A program made the translations under genes and the position numbers. A DNA stretch of 64,000 nucleotides from CAZLRH01 sp964562015 (lineage in GTDB: Bacteria > Verrucomicrobiota > Verrucomicrobiia > Opitutales > JABDGR01), in the NCBI GenBank assembly GCA_964562015.1, contig CAZLRH010000019.1:1-64000 (forward strand), read 5' to 3'. Shown one piece after another: positions 50,729 through 58,415 of this stretch (positions are counted from its first letter, which is position 1; each line of letters begins with the position of its first letter). A model generated the notes under the pieces. It had not been told where the DNA came from. It ran no database searches and saw only the letters and a program-made list of their open reading frames with translations.

Positions 50729-52102
50729 TTAGGCAATCGCTTCGAGTGCGGCGGTGCTGTCGGCGAAGCGATCCGTCTTCACGCCCATGCGCTGCTGCAG
50801 GGCCAGATGCAAGTTCGCGATGGGCACGTAGTCGTTCCGATCCCCGTTCGCGACGTTGATGTGGCGGCCGGGCGTAATCGTGCCGCCCGCGCGGCCCGCG
50901 ACGATGGTGGGCATGTTGTAATTGCTGTGCGCATTACCGTCCGCCAGCCCGGAGCCGTACATGATCATCGAATTGTCGAGCAGGTTGCTGTCGCCTTCGT
51001 TCACAGACTTGAGCCGGTCCAGGAAGTACGCGAGCTGCGAAGCGTGCCATTTATCAATGATGGCGAGATTCGCCAACGAACTCGCTTGGTTGCGATGGTG
51101 CGAAAGGTGGTGGTGGCCCTGCGAAACCCCGGCAAACGGGTACGGACGGTTGCTTCCGTCGTGCGCCACGACAAACGTCGCCACCCGGGTCGAATCCGTC
51201 TGGAACGCCAGCGTCATGATGTCGAACATCAGGCGCATGTGGCTGGGGAAAGTGTAATCGTCGTTGAAATTCGGGGCGGCGCCTTCCGGCAGCGGCGGGG
51301 GCATTTGGCCGTTTTTCTGAATGCGCAATTCCACTTCCCGGATCGCGGTGAAATACTCGTCGAGCTTCCGCCGGTCGCTGGCACCTACGTTCGACTGAAG
51401 GCGCTTGGCGGAATCCGCCACGAAATCCAGGACGCTCTTGTCGTACTTTTGGCGGCGCGCGGCGGCCTCGGCCGACTCGTCCACGGAATTATTGCCAAAG
51501 AGGCGGTCGAAAACCAACTTGGGCTCGATCTCGGCCAGCATGGGCTGGGTTTCCGAGCGCCAGGAAATGTTGAATTGGTACGCGCAACTATAGCCGGAGT
51601 CGCAGGAGCCCGCCTCCTGGCCGTGGTCGCAGCTCAATTCCAGCGACGGAAAACGGGTCTCGCCACCAATGGCGTTGGCGATCACTTGGTCGGAGGAAAT
51701 TCCGGCGTGAATGTCCGACGCGGACTTCTTGATGTGCACGCTGGTCAAGTACGTGGCCGAAGCGCGCGCATGGCCACCGCCCGCGTCACCCATGCCATCG
51801 GCATTGTGCTGCGCCAGGCCGGTGATGACCGAAAAGTCGTTCTTGTGCGGGGCCAGGGGCTCCAGCGTCGGGGAAAGTGTGTAATCCGCGCCCGTGGTCT
51901 CCGGTACCCACGTATTCATGTTCATCCCGTTCGGCAGATAAATATAAGCCAGGCGCTTGGGAAAAGCTTTGGCGCCCGCGCCACCCGTGGCCTGCGCGTA
52001 CGCCGTCATGGACGGCAACATTGCCTCCAGCACAGGGAGCGCGACCATGGTCCCAAGACCACGAAGAAAACTACGACGGGGGATTTGCCAGTTCTTGCTC
52101 AT
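50729..52102 (-). CDS. DUF1552 protein with Tat signal
   Basis: A 457-residue exported protein of the DUF1552 family. A twin-arginine signal is visible at the N-terminus (IPRRSFLRGLGTMVALPVLEAMLP), so it folds in the cytoplasm before export. The core contains RLAYIYLPNGMNM, SVITGLAQHNADG, HLSHHRN and MIMYGSGLADGNAHSNYNMPTIVAG, typical of this alkaline-phosphatase-like family. In Planctomycetes and Verrucomicrobiota these proteins usually occur beside DUF1588/1592/1595 cytochrome c proteins; none is in this window, so the partner is elsewhere or absent. The leader (ACAACCCCTCCCCGCT before ATG) lacks a Shine-Dalgarno sequence. The 196-bp spacer to the MarR gene carries the operator and no other gene. 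Confidence 0.88.
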   Translation of the reverse strand: MSKNWQIPRRSFLRGLGTMVALPVLEAMLPSMTAYAQATGGAGAKAFPKRLAYIYLPNGMNMNTWVPETTGADYTLSPTLEPLAPHKNDFSVITGLAQHNADGMGDAGGGHARASATYLTSVHIKKSASDIHAGISSDQVIANAIGGETRFPSLELSCDHGQEAGSCDSGYSCAYQFNISWRSETQPMLAEIEPKLVFDRLFGNNSVDESAEAAARRQKYDKSVLDFVADSAKRLQSNVGASDRRKLDEYFTAIREVELRIQKNGQMPPPLPEGAAPNFNDDYTFPSHMRLMFDIMTLAFQTDSTRVATFVVAHDGSNRPYPFAGVSQGHHHLSHHRNQASSLANLAIIDKWHASQLAYFLDRLKSVNEGDSNLLDNSMIMYGSGLADGNAHSNYNMPTIVAGRAGGTITPGRHINVANGDRNDYVPIANLHLALQQRMGVKTDRFADSTAALEAIA

Positions 52103-52224
52103 AGCGGGGAGGGGTTGTTACCAACAATACGGGCTGTCACCGTCATGTTTAACGCGACTTAGAATGCCCGTCAAGTGGGTAAATAACGATGATTATTGTT
52201 GGGCCACGGCGCTATCGACCGGCC

Positions 52225-53880
52225 CTACTGGGGAATGAGTTCCGGCGCCGACGCCGCGTCGGCTCCGGAGGCGCCGGCGTTGCTCACGGTCACCGGCACG
52301 CCATTCTCAGCGTCAATCTTCAAGCCCGGCCCTTGGGCACTGGCGATCACATCGGGTGTCACGTCCCGCAATTGCAGGCCCGTGTACGTGGTGACGTGGC
52401 AATTCTCGAAGGTGACGTTGCTGACCAGGCTGTCCGGCAGGCCGTAAATATAGCCGGCGGAATCCCCGAGGCCCGAGCAGTTGATGATCTTTACATTGCG
52501 CAGTGTCGGCGGCATGCGCGGGCCGGACGACGATGTTGCCGTCCACGCGAGGTTCAATTCAAAGCACCGCGCCACGTCGTTAAACGTGATGTTTTCGTAA
52601 GTGATGTTTTCAATGACTCCACCGCGGGTGACATTGGTTTTGATGCGTACCGGGGCGGCATTGTGGTTATCGGCGAGGCAGTCGCGCACGATTACGTTGC
52701 GGATGCCGCCCGACGTTTCGCTGCCCATCGCCGTGCCGCCGTCACCGCGGCCAAAATGACATTTCTCGACGAGGATTTCTTCGCACGGAATGCCGACGCG
52801 GCGGCCATCTTCGTCTTTGCCGGCCTTGATGGAAATGTCGTCGTCTCCATCGTCGAAACTGCAGCCGGTTACGAGCAGGTGCTTGCAGGAGTCGATGTCC
52901 ATGCCGTCGGAACTGGGGATGCGGGTGTCCGTGAAGGCCGTGAGATTTTCCGCCACCACCTCGTGGCAATAAATGAACACGAAGCCCCAGCGGGCCTCAT
53001 TGTGCAGGTAAAGGCCGGACACACGCACGTTCTCGCAATTTTGAAACACCACGGCGCGCGGCGGCGCAAGCCCGCCGCCCGGCACGCGCACGCCCGCGGC
53101 GTTGACCGGCGGAAGATTGGTGCGGTTGGCCGCGATATTCAGCGTCGCGGTCGTCGGGTAGGGCATGGTGTAAAATTCGGCGGGGCTCGGCGCCGGGCCG
53201 GTGGGCATCGCGGGACCGCGGCCCAGCGGGTTGGGCGCGGGCGCCGCGGGGTTCGACGGCAGCAGCAGATAGTCCGGAAACTTTTCCATCGCCGCCTTGG
53301 CCTCCGGATCCTGGGCGAGCAGATTGCGCAGCGCGGAATTGATCGTCGCCGTTTCCGGCGAAATGGCCGGAGCGACCGGCGGGCCACCCGGTCCGCGTCC
53401 GCCCGCGCCCCATTGCGTGCCCGAACCATCAATGGTGCCCGGCCCGGAAACGACGACATCCTTCATGCCGATGAAATTCAAAAATCCGCACGTCCAGTAA
53501 CGCTCGATGCCTTCCCACCGCGTGTAAATCGCCGGAAACTCCGCCGTCGAAGTCGTGCTCTTGAGCGTGGCGTCCTTTTCGACGAGCAAATTGACACCCT
53601 GCTTGAAAAACAGCGCCCCGCTCAAAAATGTCCCGGCGGGAATTACCACCACGCCGCCACCGTTGGCCGCGCATTGGTCGATGACCTTTTGAATCGCCGC
53701 GGTGTTATTGGTCGTGCCGTCACCCACCGCGCCAAAGTCGGAGATGACGTAGCGTTTCCAGTCCGTCCGCATGGGAGCAATGGCGGCGTAGGACGACGTT
53801 TGCGTGTAATCGAATGTCTGCGCTCGGGCCGGCAAGCCCGGCAACGCAGACAGCGCAGTCAAAAGCAGGAGGCTTTTCAT
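52225..53880 (-). CDS. Secreted glycoside hydrolase family 28-like protein
   Basis: A 551-residue exported protein with a signal peptide (MKSLLLLTALSALPGLPARA-QTF). A pectate-lyase-like parallel beta-helix is suggested by ISDFGAVGDGTTNNTAAIQKVID, VVVIPAGTFLSGALF, and repeated VSNVTFENC-type turns. GH28 motifs: SSDGMDIDS (in place of NTDG), FDDGDDDISIK (catalytic Asp pair), and VRIKT. The motif III histidine (GRGHGG) is replaced by Asp in GRGDGG (52735-52750), so polygalacturonase activity may be altered. A Pro/Gly/Ala-rich insert (~165-265) is unusual. It is separated from the DUF1552 gene by 122 bp. Confidence 0.82.
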   Translation of the reverse strand: MKSLLLLTALSALPGLPARAQTFDYTQTSSYAAIAPMRTDWKRYVISDFGAVGDGTTNNTAAIQKVIDQCAANGGGVVVIPAGTFLSGALFFKQGVNLLVEKDATLKSTTSTAEFPAIYTRWEGIERYWTCGFLNFIGMKDVVVSGPGTIDGSGTQWGAGGRGPGGPPVAPAISPETATINSALRNLLAQDPEAKAAMEKFPDYLLLPSNPAAPAPNPLGRGPAMPTGPAPSPAEFYTMPYPTTATLNIAANRTNLPPVNAAGVRVPGGGLAPPRAVVFQNCENVRVSGLYLHNEARWGFVFIYCHEVVAENLTAFTDTRIPSSDGMDIDSCKHLLVTGCSFDDGDDDISIKAGKDEDGRRVGIPCEEILVEKCHFGRGDGGTAMGSETSGGIRNVIVRDCLADNHNAAPVRIKTNVTRGGVIENITYENITFNDVARCFELNLAWTATSSSGPRMPPTLRNVKIINCSGLGDSAGYIYGLPDSLVSNVTFENCHVTTYTGLQLRDVTPDVIASAQGPGLKIDAENGVPVTVSNAGASGADAASAPELIPQ

Positions 53881-53909
53881 GGGGTGGGGGAATAAGGGGT
53901 AAATAAAAT

Positions 53910-54713
53910 CTACGGACTTGCAGAAGGGGCAACCGACTCTTCAAAACGCTCAATAGTGAGCGCCATGCCGCTGGCCTTGTCAATCTCCACCACGGCTCCG
54001 CACAGGCGCACGTCGCCGGTGGCCACCTCGCTCTTGCGCGGCATGCCGTCAAGAAAGCGCGCGATGGCCACCTGGACGTCCCGGCCAATCACCGAGGCAT
54101 ACGGGCCGGACATGCCGGCGTCCGTCAAGTACGCCGTGCCGCGCGGGCGCAGCGTGGCGTCGGCGGTGGGAATGTGGGTATGCGTGCCGACCACGAGCGC
54201 GCAGCGCCCGTCCAAATACCAGCCCAGCGCCACTTTCTCGGAAGTGGCTTCCATGTGCGCTTCCACGAGCCACGCGTCGGCTTCCTTGCCGTGTTCGCGC
54301 AGCAGGCGGTCGGCACAGGTGAAGGGGCATTCGCCTTTCATGTTGATGAAATTGCGCCCCAGCACGGTAAAGAGGCCCAGCCGCATTCCGCTCGCGCCCT
54401 GCACCACGAGGTAGGTGCGGCCCGGGCACTGCGCCGGCAAATTGGCCGGACGGCAGACGCGCTCCAGCGCGCCGATCTCGTTGTCAAAATTCCGCTGATC
54501 CCACACGTGGTCGCCCGTCGTGAGGGCGTCCACGCCCGCGCCCAGCAATTCGTGGGAGATGACAGCCGTCAGGCCTGCGCCCGCGGCGGCATTTTCCGCG
54601 TTCGCGATCACGAGGTCGAGACCGAGCGAGGCGCGCAGGGAAGCCACGCGCTGGCGCACGGCATCGCGCCCGGGCCGCCCCACGATGTCACCCAGAAACA
54701 GTATTTTCGGCAT
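53910..54713 (-). CDS. ymdB: YmdB-like metallophosphoesterase
   Basis: A 267-residue TIGR00282-type phosphodiesterase. It begins MPKILFLGDIVGRPGRDA (first metal Asp), then NAENAAAGAGLT (Glu/Asn), TTGDHVWDQ, HMEATSEK, and GTHTHIPTAD (two His ligands). The fourth ligand, usually Asn in GNH, is Asp in this GDH. In Bacillus, YmdB hydrolyses 2',3'-cyclic AMP and influences biofilm formation; the role here is inferred from family only. It lies 29 bp before the GH28 gene on the same strand. Confidence 0.88.
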   Translation of the reverse strand: MPKILFLGDIVGRPGRDAVRQRVASLRASLGLDLVIANAENAAAGAGLTAVISHELLGAGVDALTTGDHVWDQRNFDNEIGALERVCRPANLPAQCPGRTYLVVQGASGMRLGLFTVLGRNFINMKGECPFTCADRLLREHGKEADAWLVEAHMEATSEKVALGWYLDGRCALVVGTHTHIPTADATLRPRGTAYLTDAGMSGPYASVIGRDVQVAIARFLDGMPRKSEVATGDVRLCGAVVEIDKASGMALTIERFEESVAPSASP

Positions 54714-54777
54714 GGAAAATCAGCAATGACGCAACCGGCGCGGAAGGACAAGGATGAAGGGGCAGAGAGGCGGAGTG

Positions 54778-54850
54778 AAGGGTGTAAGGTTAAAAGTGAA
54801 AAAAAGGAGAATTGAACCGCAAAGAGTGCCGAGAACGCAGGGAAAGGAGG
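54778..54850. repeat. Intergenic repeats, families C and D
   Basis: GGGTGTAAGGTTAAAAGTG (near 54778-54799) belongs to the GGTGAAAGGTGTAAGG type; GAACCGCAAAGAGTGCCGAG (54814-54833) belongs to family D. They occupy the spacer 54714-54941 together with the terminator at 54886-54915. Confidence 0.55.
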
Positions 54851-54885
54851 ATAAAAATTGCGTCCCGCAAAATTCCAAAAACAAC

Positions 54886-54915
54886 AAAACCAGCTTCCGG
54901 GCGGAAACTGGTTTT
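54886..54915 (-). terminator. Terminator downstream of the PEP-CTERM gene
   Basis: AAAACCAG (54886-54893) pairs with CTGGTTTT (54908-54915), with an inner TTCCG/CGGAA pairing. On minus it is followed by a T-rich stretch (GTTGTTTTTGG). It is 27 bp past the gene's stop. Confidence 0.75.
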
Positions 54916-54941
54916 GGAAAAGTCAGGAGTGTGCCTGGGGC

Positions 54942-56570
54942 TCAACTCGTCTGGCGCCATCGTCGACCGGCATTGGCGGGCGGCGAGGCGGCAGCCAGGC
55001 GCTGACGCTCACGGCGTTTGCGGAACAAGCCGACGCCGAACAGGGACGCCGCCGAGACAATGAGCCCATAGGTGGCCGGCTCCGGCACGGTCGAAAAGCT
55101 GCCGTCGCCATTCAAAGTAATGACCCACTGGGTGTCCAAGGGAATGTCCGGATTGTTTGCGCCGGGGAAGCGGTCGTCATACGGCGCCGAGTACACAAAG
55201 CCCGCCGGCAGCACGTAGGCGGAATAGGTGCTGTAGAAATTGGGGTTGGTTTGCAGGTTGCTAAAGAGTGTGCCGTTGTAACTCCACCAGGCGCTGCTGG
55301 GCACATCCTTGATGGCAGTGCCGTTGTAAGTGGTATTGCTGCCGAAGTAGGTGGTATTGCTGCCCACGAGCCCGGTCAGGATGCCTTCCTGCAAATCGCC
55401 CAGAATGTTTTGCTGAGCCAATTGCAAATCGGAGGAACTGAAATTGGCGGAAGTCCAATTCGCGCTGAAGGTCGTGTTGGCCGTGAAGGGGTAGGGCTCC
55501 TGGTAAATCAGGTAGCTCAGTTCCTTGCTGGTGGCCGTGTCGGTGGGCAAATTAATGGTCAGTCCAGTGATGTTCGCGACTTGCGCGTTGGCGTTATCGA
55601 GATTACCCACGCGGATGTTTCCATTGATGACGAAGGTGTTGCCGGAGACGGGGGTGGCCACGAAGCTCATGTCGTAGGACAAGTTGCCGTAGGTGGTGCC
55701 ATTAAACGTCTGGCCCTTGGTCTGGAAATAATTGTGCAGGGTCGTGTTTTGCACGCCGCCGCCATTTTCCGTCAGCAAGGACCCGACGTAATTGCTAAAG
55801 CTGTGGTAGGGCCCGATGGAGTAGTTCCCGGCCGGAATGCCATAGGAGGATGGGCTGACGATGCGGACGAGATTGCCGCTATTGATGACCACGTTTTGGT
55901 TCAAATCGCCATTCGTTGAATCCACTTCGCCGGAGGCATTGAGGGAATTATACAGGCCGCGCATCAGGCCACCCGAGAGGATGTTGCTCGAAAAGCCGGT
56001 GAAGCGGTTGGGCGTGCCGTTGTTGTAATTCTGGATGAAAATAGAATTCGAAATGACATTCACCCCGGTGAAGTCGCCATTGCTGCCGGTGGAACTCGGG
56101 CCATTGAGGTAGGTGAGCTCGATTTGCTGCCAGCGGGTGTTGAAATTCTGGGCGTTGCCGTTGTTCAGCGGGCTGGGATTGGTGGAGGTGTCCAGCGGGC
56201 CGCCATAGGAAACGTAGAAGGTGCCACCAATGGTGTAGTTGTTGAGCGTGAAATTGCTTCCGGTGACGTTGGCCAGCGCAATGGAGGACGTGGCCACGCC
56301 ATTGGTGTTGTTACGGGAAATCGAAGTGCCCCCGTTGTAGGTAATGTTAAACGACGAGGCGCCGCCGCCCGCAGGCGTGGCAAAAGTGATATAAATATCC
56401 GAATCTGCGAGCCCGGTATTATTGACGAACGTCAGGTTCGCCGAGGGCGGCGAACCGGCGTGCGCTGTCGGAGTGCCCACCACCAAGGCCGCAAGGCCGA
56501 GCAGAATTCCGAAACGCGCATAGCCACCCAGGGTGGACCCAGCGAACAGAGTGCGAAGCGTAGCATTCAT
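54942..56570 (-). CDS. PEP-CTERM protein with a beta-1,3-glucanase-like region
   Basis: A 542-residue exported protein. Residues 1-36 form a signal peptide (GILLGLAALVVGTPTAHA). The mature part is rich in Asn, Thr, Ser and Gly, with RWQQIELTYLNGPSSTGSNG and a region reminiscent of GH64/thaumatin-like glucanases (weak similarity, by eye). The C-terminus has VPEPATYGLIVSAASLFGVG followed by RKRRERQR: the PEP motif, a hydrophobic helix and a basic cluster, the exosortase sorting signal. A further ~20-residue tail after the basic cluster is unusual, since the signal normally ends there. No exosortase is in the window. The start at 56570 is chosen because it begins the signal region; upstream frame is not needed. 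Confidence 0.82.
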   Translation of the reverse strand: MNATLRTLFAGSTLGGYARFGILLGLAALVVGTPTAHAGSPPSANLTFVNNTGLADSDIYITFATPAGGGASSFNITYNGGTSISRNNTNGVATSSIALANVTGSNFTLNNYTIGGTFYVSYGGPLDTSTNPSPLNNGNAQNFNTRWQQIELTYLNGPSSTGSNGDFTGVNVISNSIFIQNYNNGTPNRFTGFSSNILSGGLMRGLYNSLNASGEVDSTNGDLNQNVVINSGNLVRIVSPSSYGIPAGNYSIGPYHSFSNYVGSLLTENGGGVQNTTLHNYFQTKGQTFNGTTYGNLSYDMSFVATPVSGNTFVINGNIRVGNLDNANAQVANITGLTINLPTDTATSKELSYLIYQEPYPFTANTTFSANWTSANFSSSDLQLAQQNILGDLQEGILTGLVGSNTTYFGSNTTYNGTAIKDVPSSAWWSYNGTLFSNLQTNPNFYSTYSAYVLPAGFVYSAPYDDRFPGANNPDIPLDTQWVITLNGDGSFSTVPEPATYGLIVSAASLFGVGLFRKRRERQRLAAASPPANAGRRWRQTS

Positions 56571-56720
56571 AGGAAAATAAAGTTCAGAACGTGAACCAGA
56601 CCGATCCAGCGTGTTGATATGAGCAGGGTTTATGCCGAGTTGTAGAAAGGGCCACAACCCAAAAAAGGGACATTAATAATGAATTAAACCCCCCAAGGCG
56701 CAAGAGAGGCGGAGGCGCGG

Positions 56721-56762
56721 GTTGCCTTGATTGACCTTGATTAGCCTTGATTCACCTTGATT
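56721..56762. repeat. Tandem 10-bp repeat
   Basis: Four tandem decamers (GTTGCCTTGA, TTGACCTTGA, TTAGCCTTGA, TTCACCTTGA), the last followed by TTGGGATTGG. It lies in the 487-bp spacer 56571-57057 upstream of the PEP-CTERM gene, where I see no gene. Confidence 0.85.
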
Positions 56763-57057
56763 GGGATTGGCGCAACCTAGGCCAACGGTGGTGATGGTAT
56801 TATGCATAAAATGGAGCAGGCGAGCCGTGGCGAGCGGCAAGAACTTAAAGTCCGTTGGTTACGGCAAACGGTGTCCGGAAGGTACAACCGAGCTTGCTGC
56901 CGCAATAATATCCAATGAGGGCCTGTAATTCAACTCTCGTTTTCTTGGGGTACTGGTACACTTGGAAAACAAGGCGTCTCGCCAAACTGTACCATTGCCT
57001 TTCTTGGCCCTGGTAATCCATGGATACGCCGGCCTGTGCCGCGGCATTCGGGTAAAC

Positions 57058-57603
57058 TCAGGCCTTTACCATTTCCGTGCGATATTTCGGGAGGAGCGCG
57101 AGGGTTTTCGCCATCATGGCCGCCTGGGTGGCTTGGTCGGGTTTGGGCGGCGGCGTGGTGCGCGTCGCCACCGGGATGCCAATCGCGAGGAAGAACTCGT
57201 CCAGGCCGGCGGGCGTGCAGAGGCAAAGCAACCGGGCCGGTTCCTGCGAAGCGTTCGTAAAGAAATGAGGAGCGTTGGCCGGGATGTTGACGGTCACTCC
57301 GGTTCGCACGGCCATTTTTTTGCCGCGAAAGGTGAATTCGATCTCGCCGGCGAGGACGGTAAAAGATTCCTCAAAGTCGTGGCGATGAGGAGGCGGCCCG
57401 CCGCCCGGCGGAATGAGCATGTCGATGAGACAGTAACGGCCCTCGGTGTCGTCGCCGCTGAGCAGAATGGTATAGGTGTCGCCCACGACCCCGAGGTGGC
57501 GAAGGCTCTGGTCGTCGTTAATATCCGCCACCGCTAGAGGGCGGAGGAGATTGTCGGCCGGGATCGGCGAGAGGGGCTGCGCGGTGATAGAATGGTGGTT
57601 CAT
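57058..57603 (-). CDS. Cupin-domain protein
   Basis: A 181-residue cupin. Motif 1 is PPGGGPPPHRHDFEESFTVLAGEIEFT (His, His, Glu) and motif 2 is TVNIPANAPHFFTNAS (His). All four usual metal-ligand positions are present. The C-terminal part is helical (QATQAAMMAKTLALLPKY), with a Pro-rich link before it. Substrate unknown. The leader is C-poor; the ATG at 57603 gives a normal-length protein. It stands alone between intergenic repeats. Confidence 0.82.
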   Translation of the reverse strand: MNHHSITAQPLSPIPADNLLRPLAVADINDDQSLRHLGVVGDTYTILLSGDDTEGRYCLIDMLIPPGGGPPPHRHDFEESFTVLAGEIEFTFRGKKMAVRTGVTVNIPANAPHFFTNASQEPARLLCLCTPAGLDEFFLAIGIPVATRTTPPPKPDQATQAAMMAKTLALLPKYRTEMVKA

Positions 57604-57847
57604 GGTGTGTTGGCCGCGGGAACTTTCAGGGGCCAGATGAGGGGCCGGCCCAACCTGACCCTTTTGGCGTGCATGCAGTTCAAGTATCTTTTCGCTGGCC
57701 CTGGCAAATAATGGACACGAAGGTCAGTGCTGGCAATGGGCTATGACCGACTGTTATGCATTTCATTGAGGTCTTTCTTTTTGCCCCATCACTTTATATC
57801 CGTGAAATCAGGAAAGCTCAAGTCCGGCCCCACCTAGCTCTGCCTTT

Positions 57848-57927
57848 TTTCGTAGCGCGGTGCTTTAGCCCGCGCCAGTGCCATTCGATTAATCCTTGAG
57901 CGCGGGCTAAAGCACCGCGCTACGAAA
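57848..57927. repeat. Perfect 28-bp inverted repeat
   Basis: Arms 57848-57875 and 57900-57927 are perfect complements (TTTCGTAGCGCGGTGCTTTA plus GCCCGCGC) with a 24-base centre. It lies in the 419-bp spacer 57604-58022 upstream of yajC. REP-like elements have this structure. The rest of the spacer holds nothing I can support. Confidence 0.95.
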
Positions 57928-58022
57928 GCGGAGTGACTTGCTAAGTACGCAAGCCACCCCCTCCGCAAAGGTCTTGCCTTTTGGCCCGGGATTGGGTTTT
58001 TTGTCCGTTTTCCCATTTCCCG

Positions 58023-58415
58023 ATGACCCCTATTCACCTTGCGGACCTTGCCGCCGCGCCGTCGTTTGGCGTTTCGATGCTCCTGGCCCAGGCCACGCCC
58101 GCGGCCGCACCGGATGCTGGGCCCCCGGCCAGCGGTGGCGGCTACCTCGTGGTGTTGATGTACGTGATGATGTTCGGGGGCGTTTACTTTCTCATCATTG
58201 CCCCGCAGCGCAAACGCCAGAAGGAGCAGGCCAAGATGATCGAGGCCATGAAGGTCGGCGATGAAGTCATCACCACCGGGGGGATTTTGGGCACCGTCAC
58301 CCAGATTAAAAGCGACCGGTGCATCGTCGAAATCGCCAAGGGCGTCCGGGTCGAAGTCCGCAAGTCCAACGTCGAAGTTCTGCCGCCACCCGCGGCGGAG
58401 AAAGTCGCATCATGA
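58023..58415 (+). CDS. yajC: Preprotein translocase subunit YajC
   Basis: A 130-residue protein. One membrane helix (YLVVLMYVMMFGGVYFLIIAPQRKRQKE) is followed by the YajC core (AMKVGDEVITTGGILGTVTQI, VEIAKGVRVEVRKSNVEVL). YajC assists SecDF at the translocon. The ATG at 58023 is chosen because an upstream start adds unrelated residues. Its stop overlaps the secDF start by 4 bp (ATGA), so the two are translationally coupled. Confidence 0.93.
   Translation: MTPIHLADLAAAPSFGVSMLLAQATPAAAPDAGPPASGGGYLVVLMYVMMFGGVYFLIIAPQRKRQKEQAKMIEAMKVGDEVITTGGILGTVTQIKSDRCIVEIAKGVRVEVRKSNVEVLPPPAAEKVAS

Noticed and set aside
57834..58037. 67-codon minus-strand frame
   Set aside because: Made largely from one arm of the 28-bp inverted repeat.
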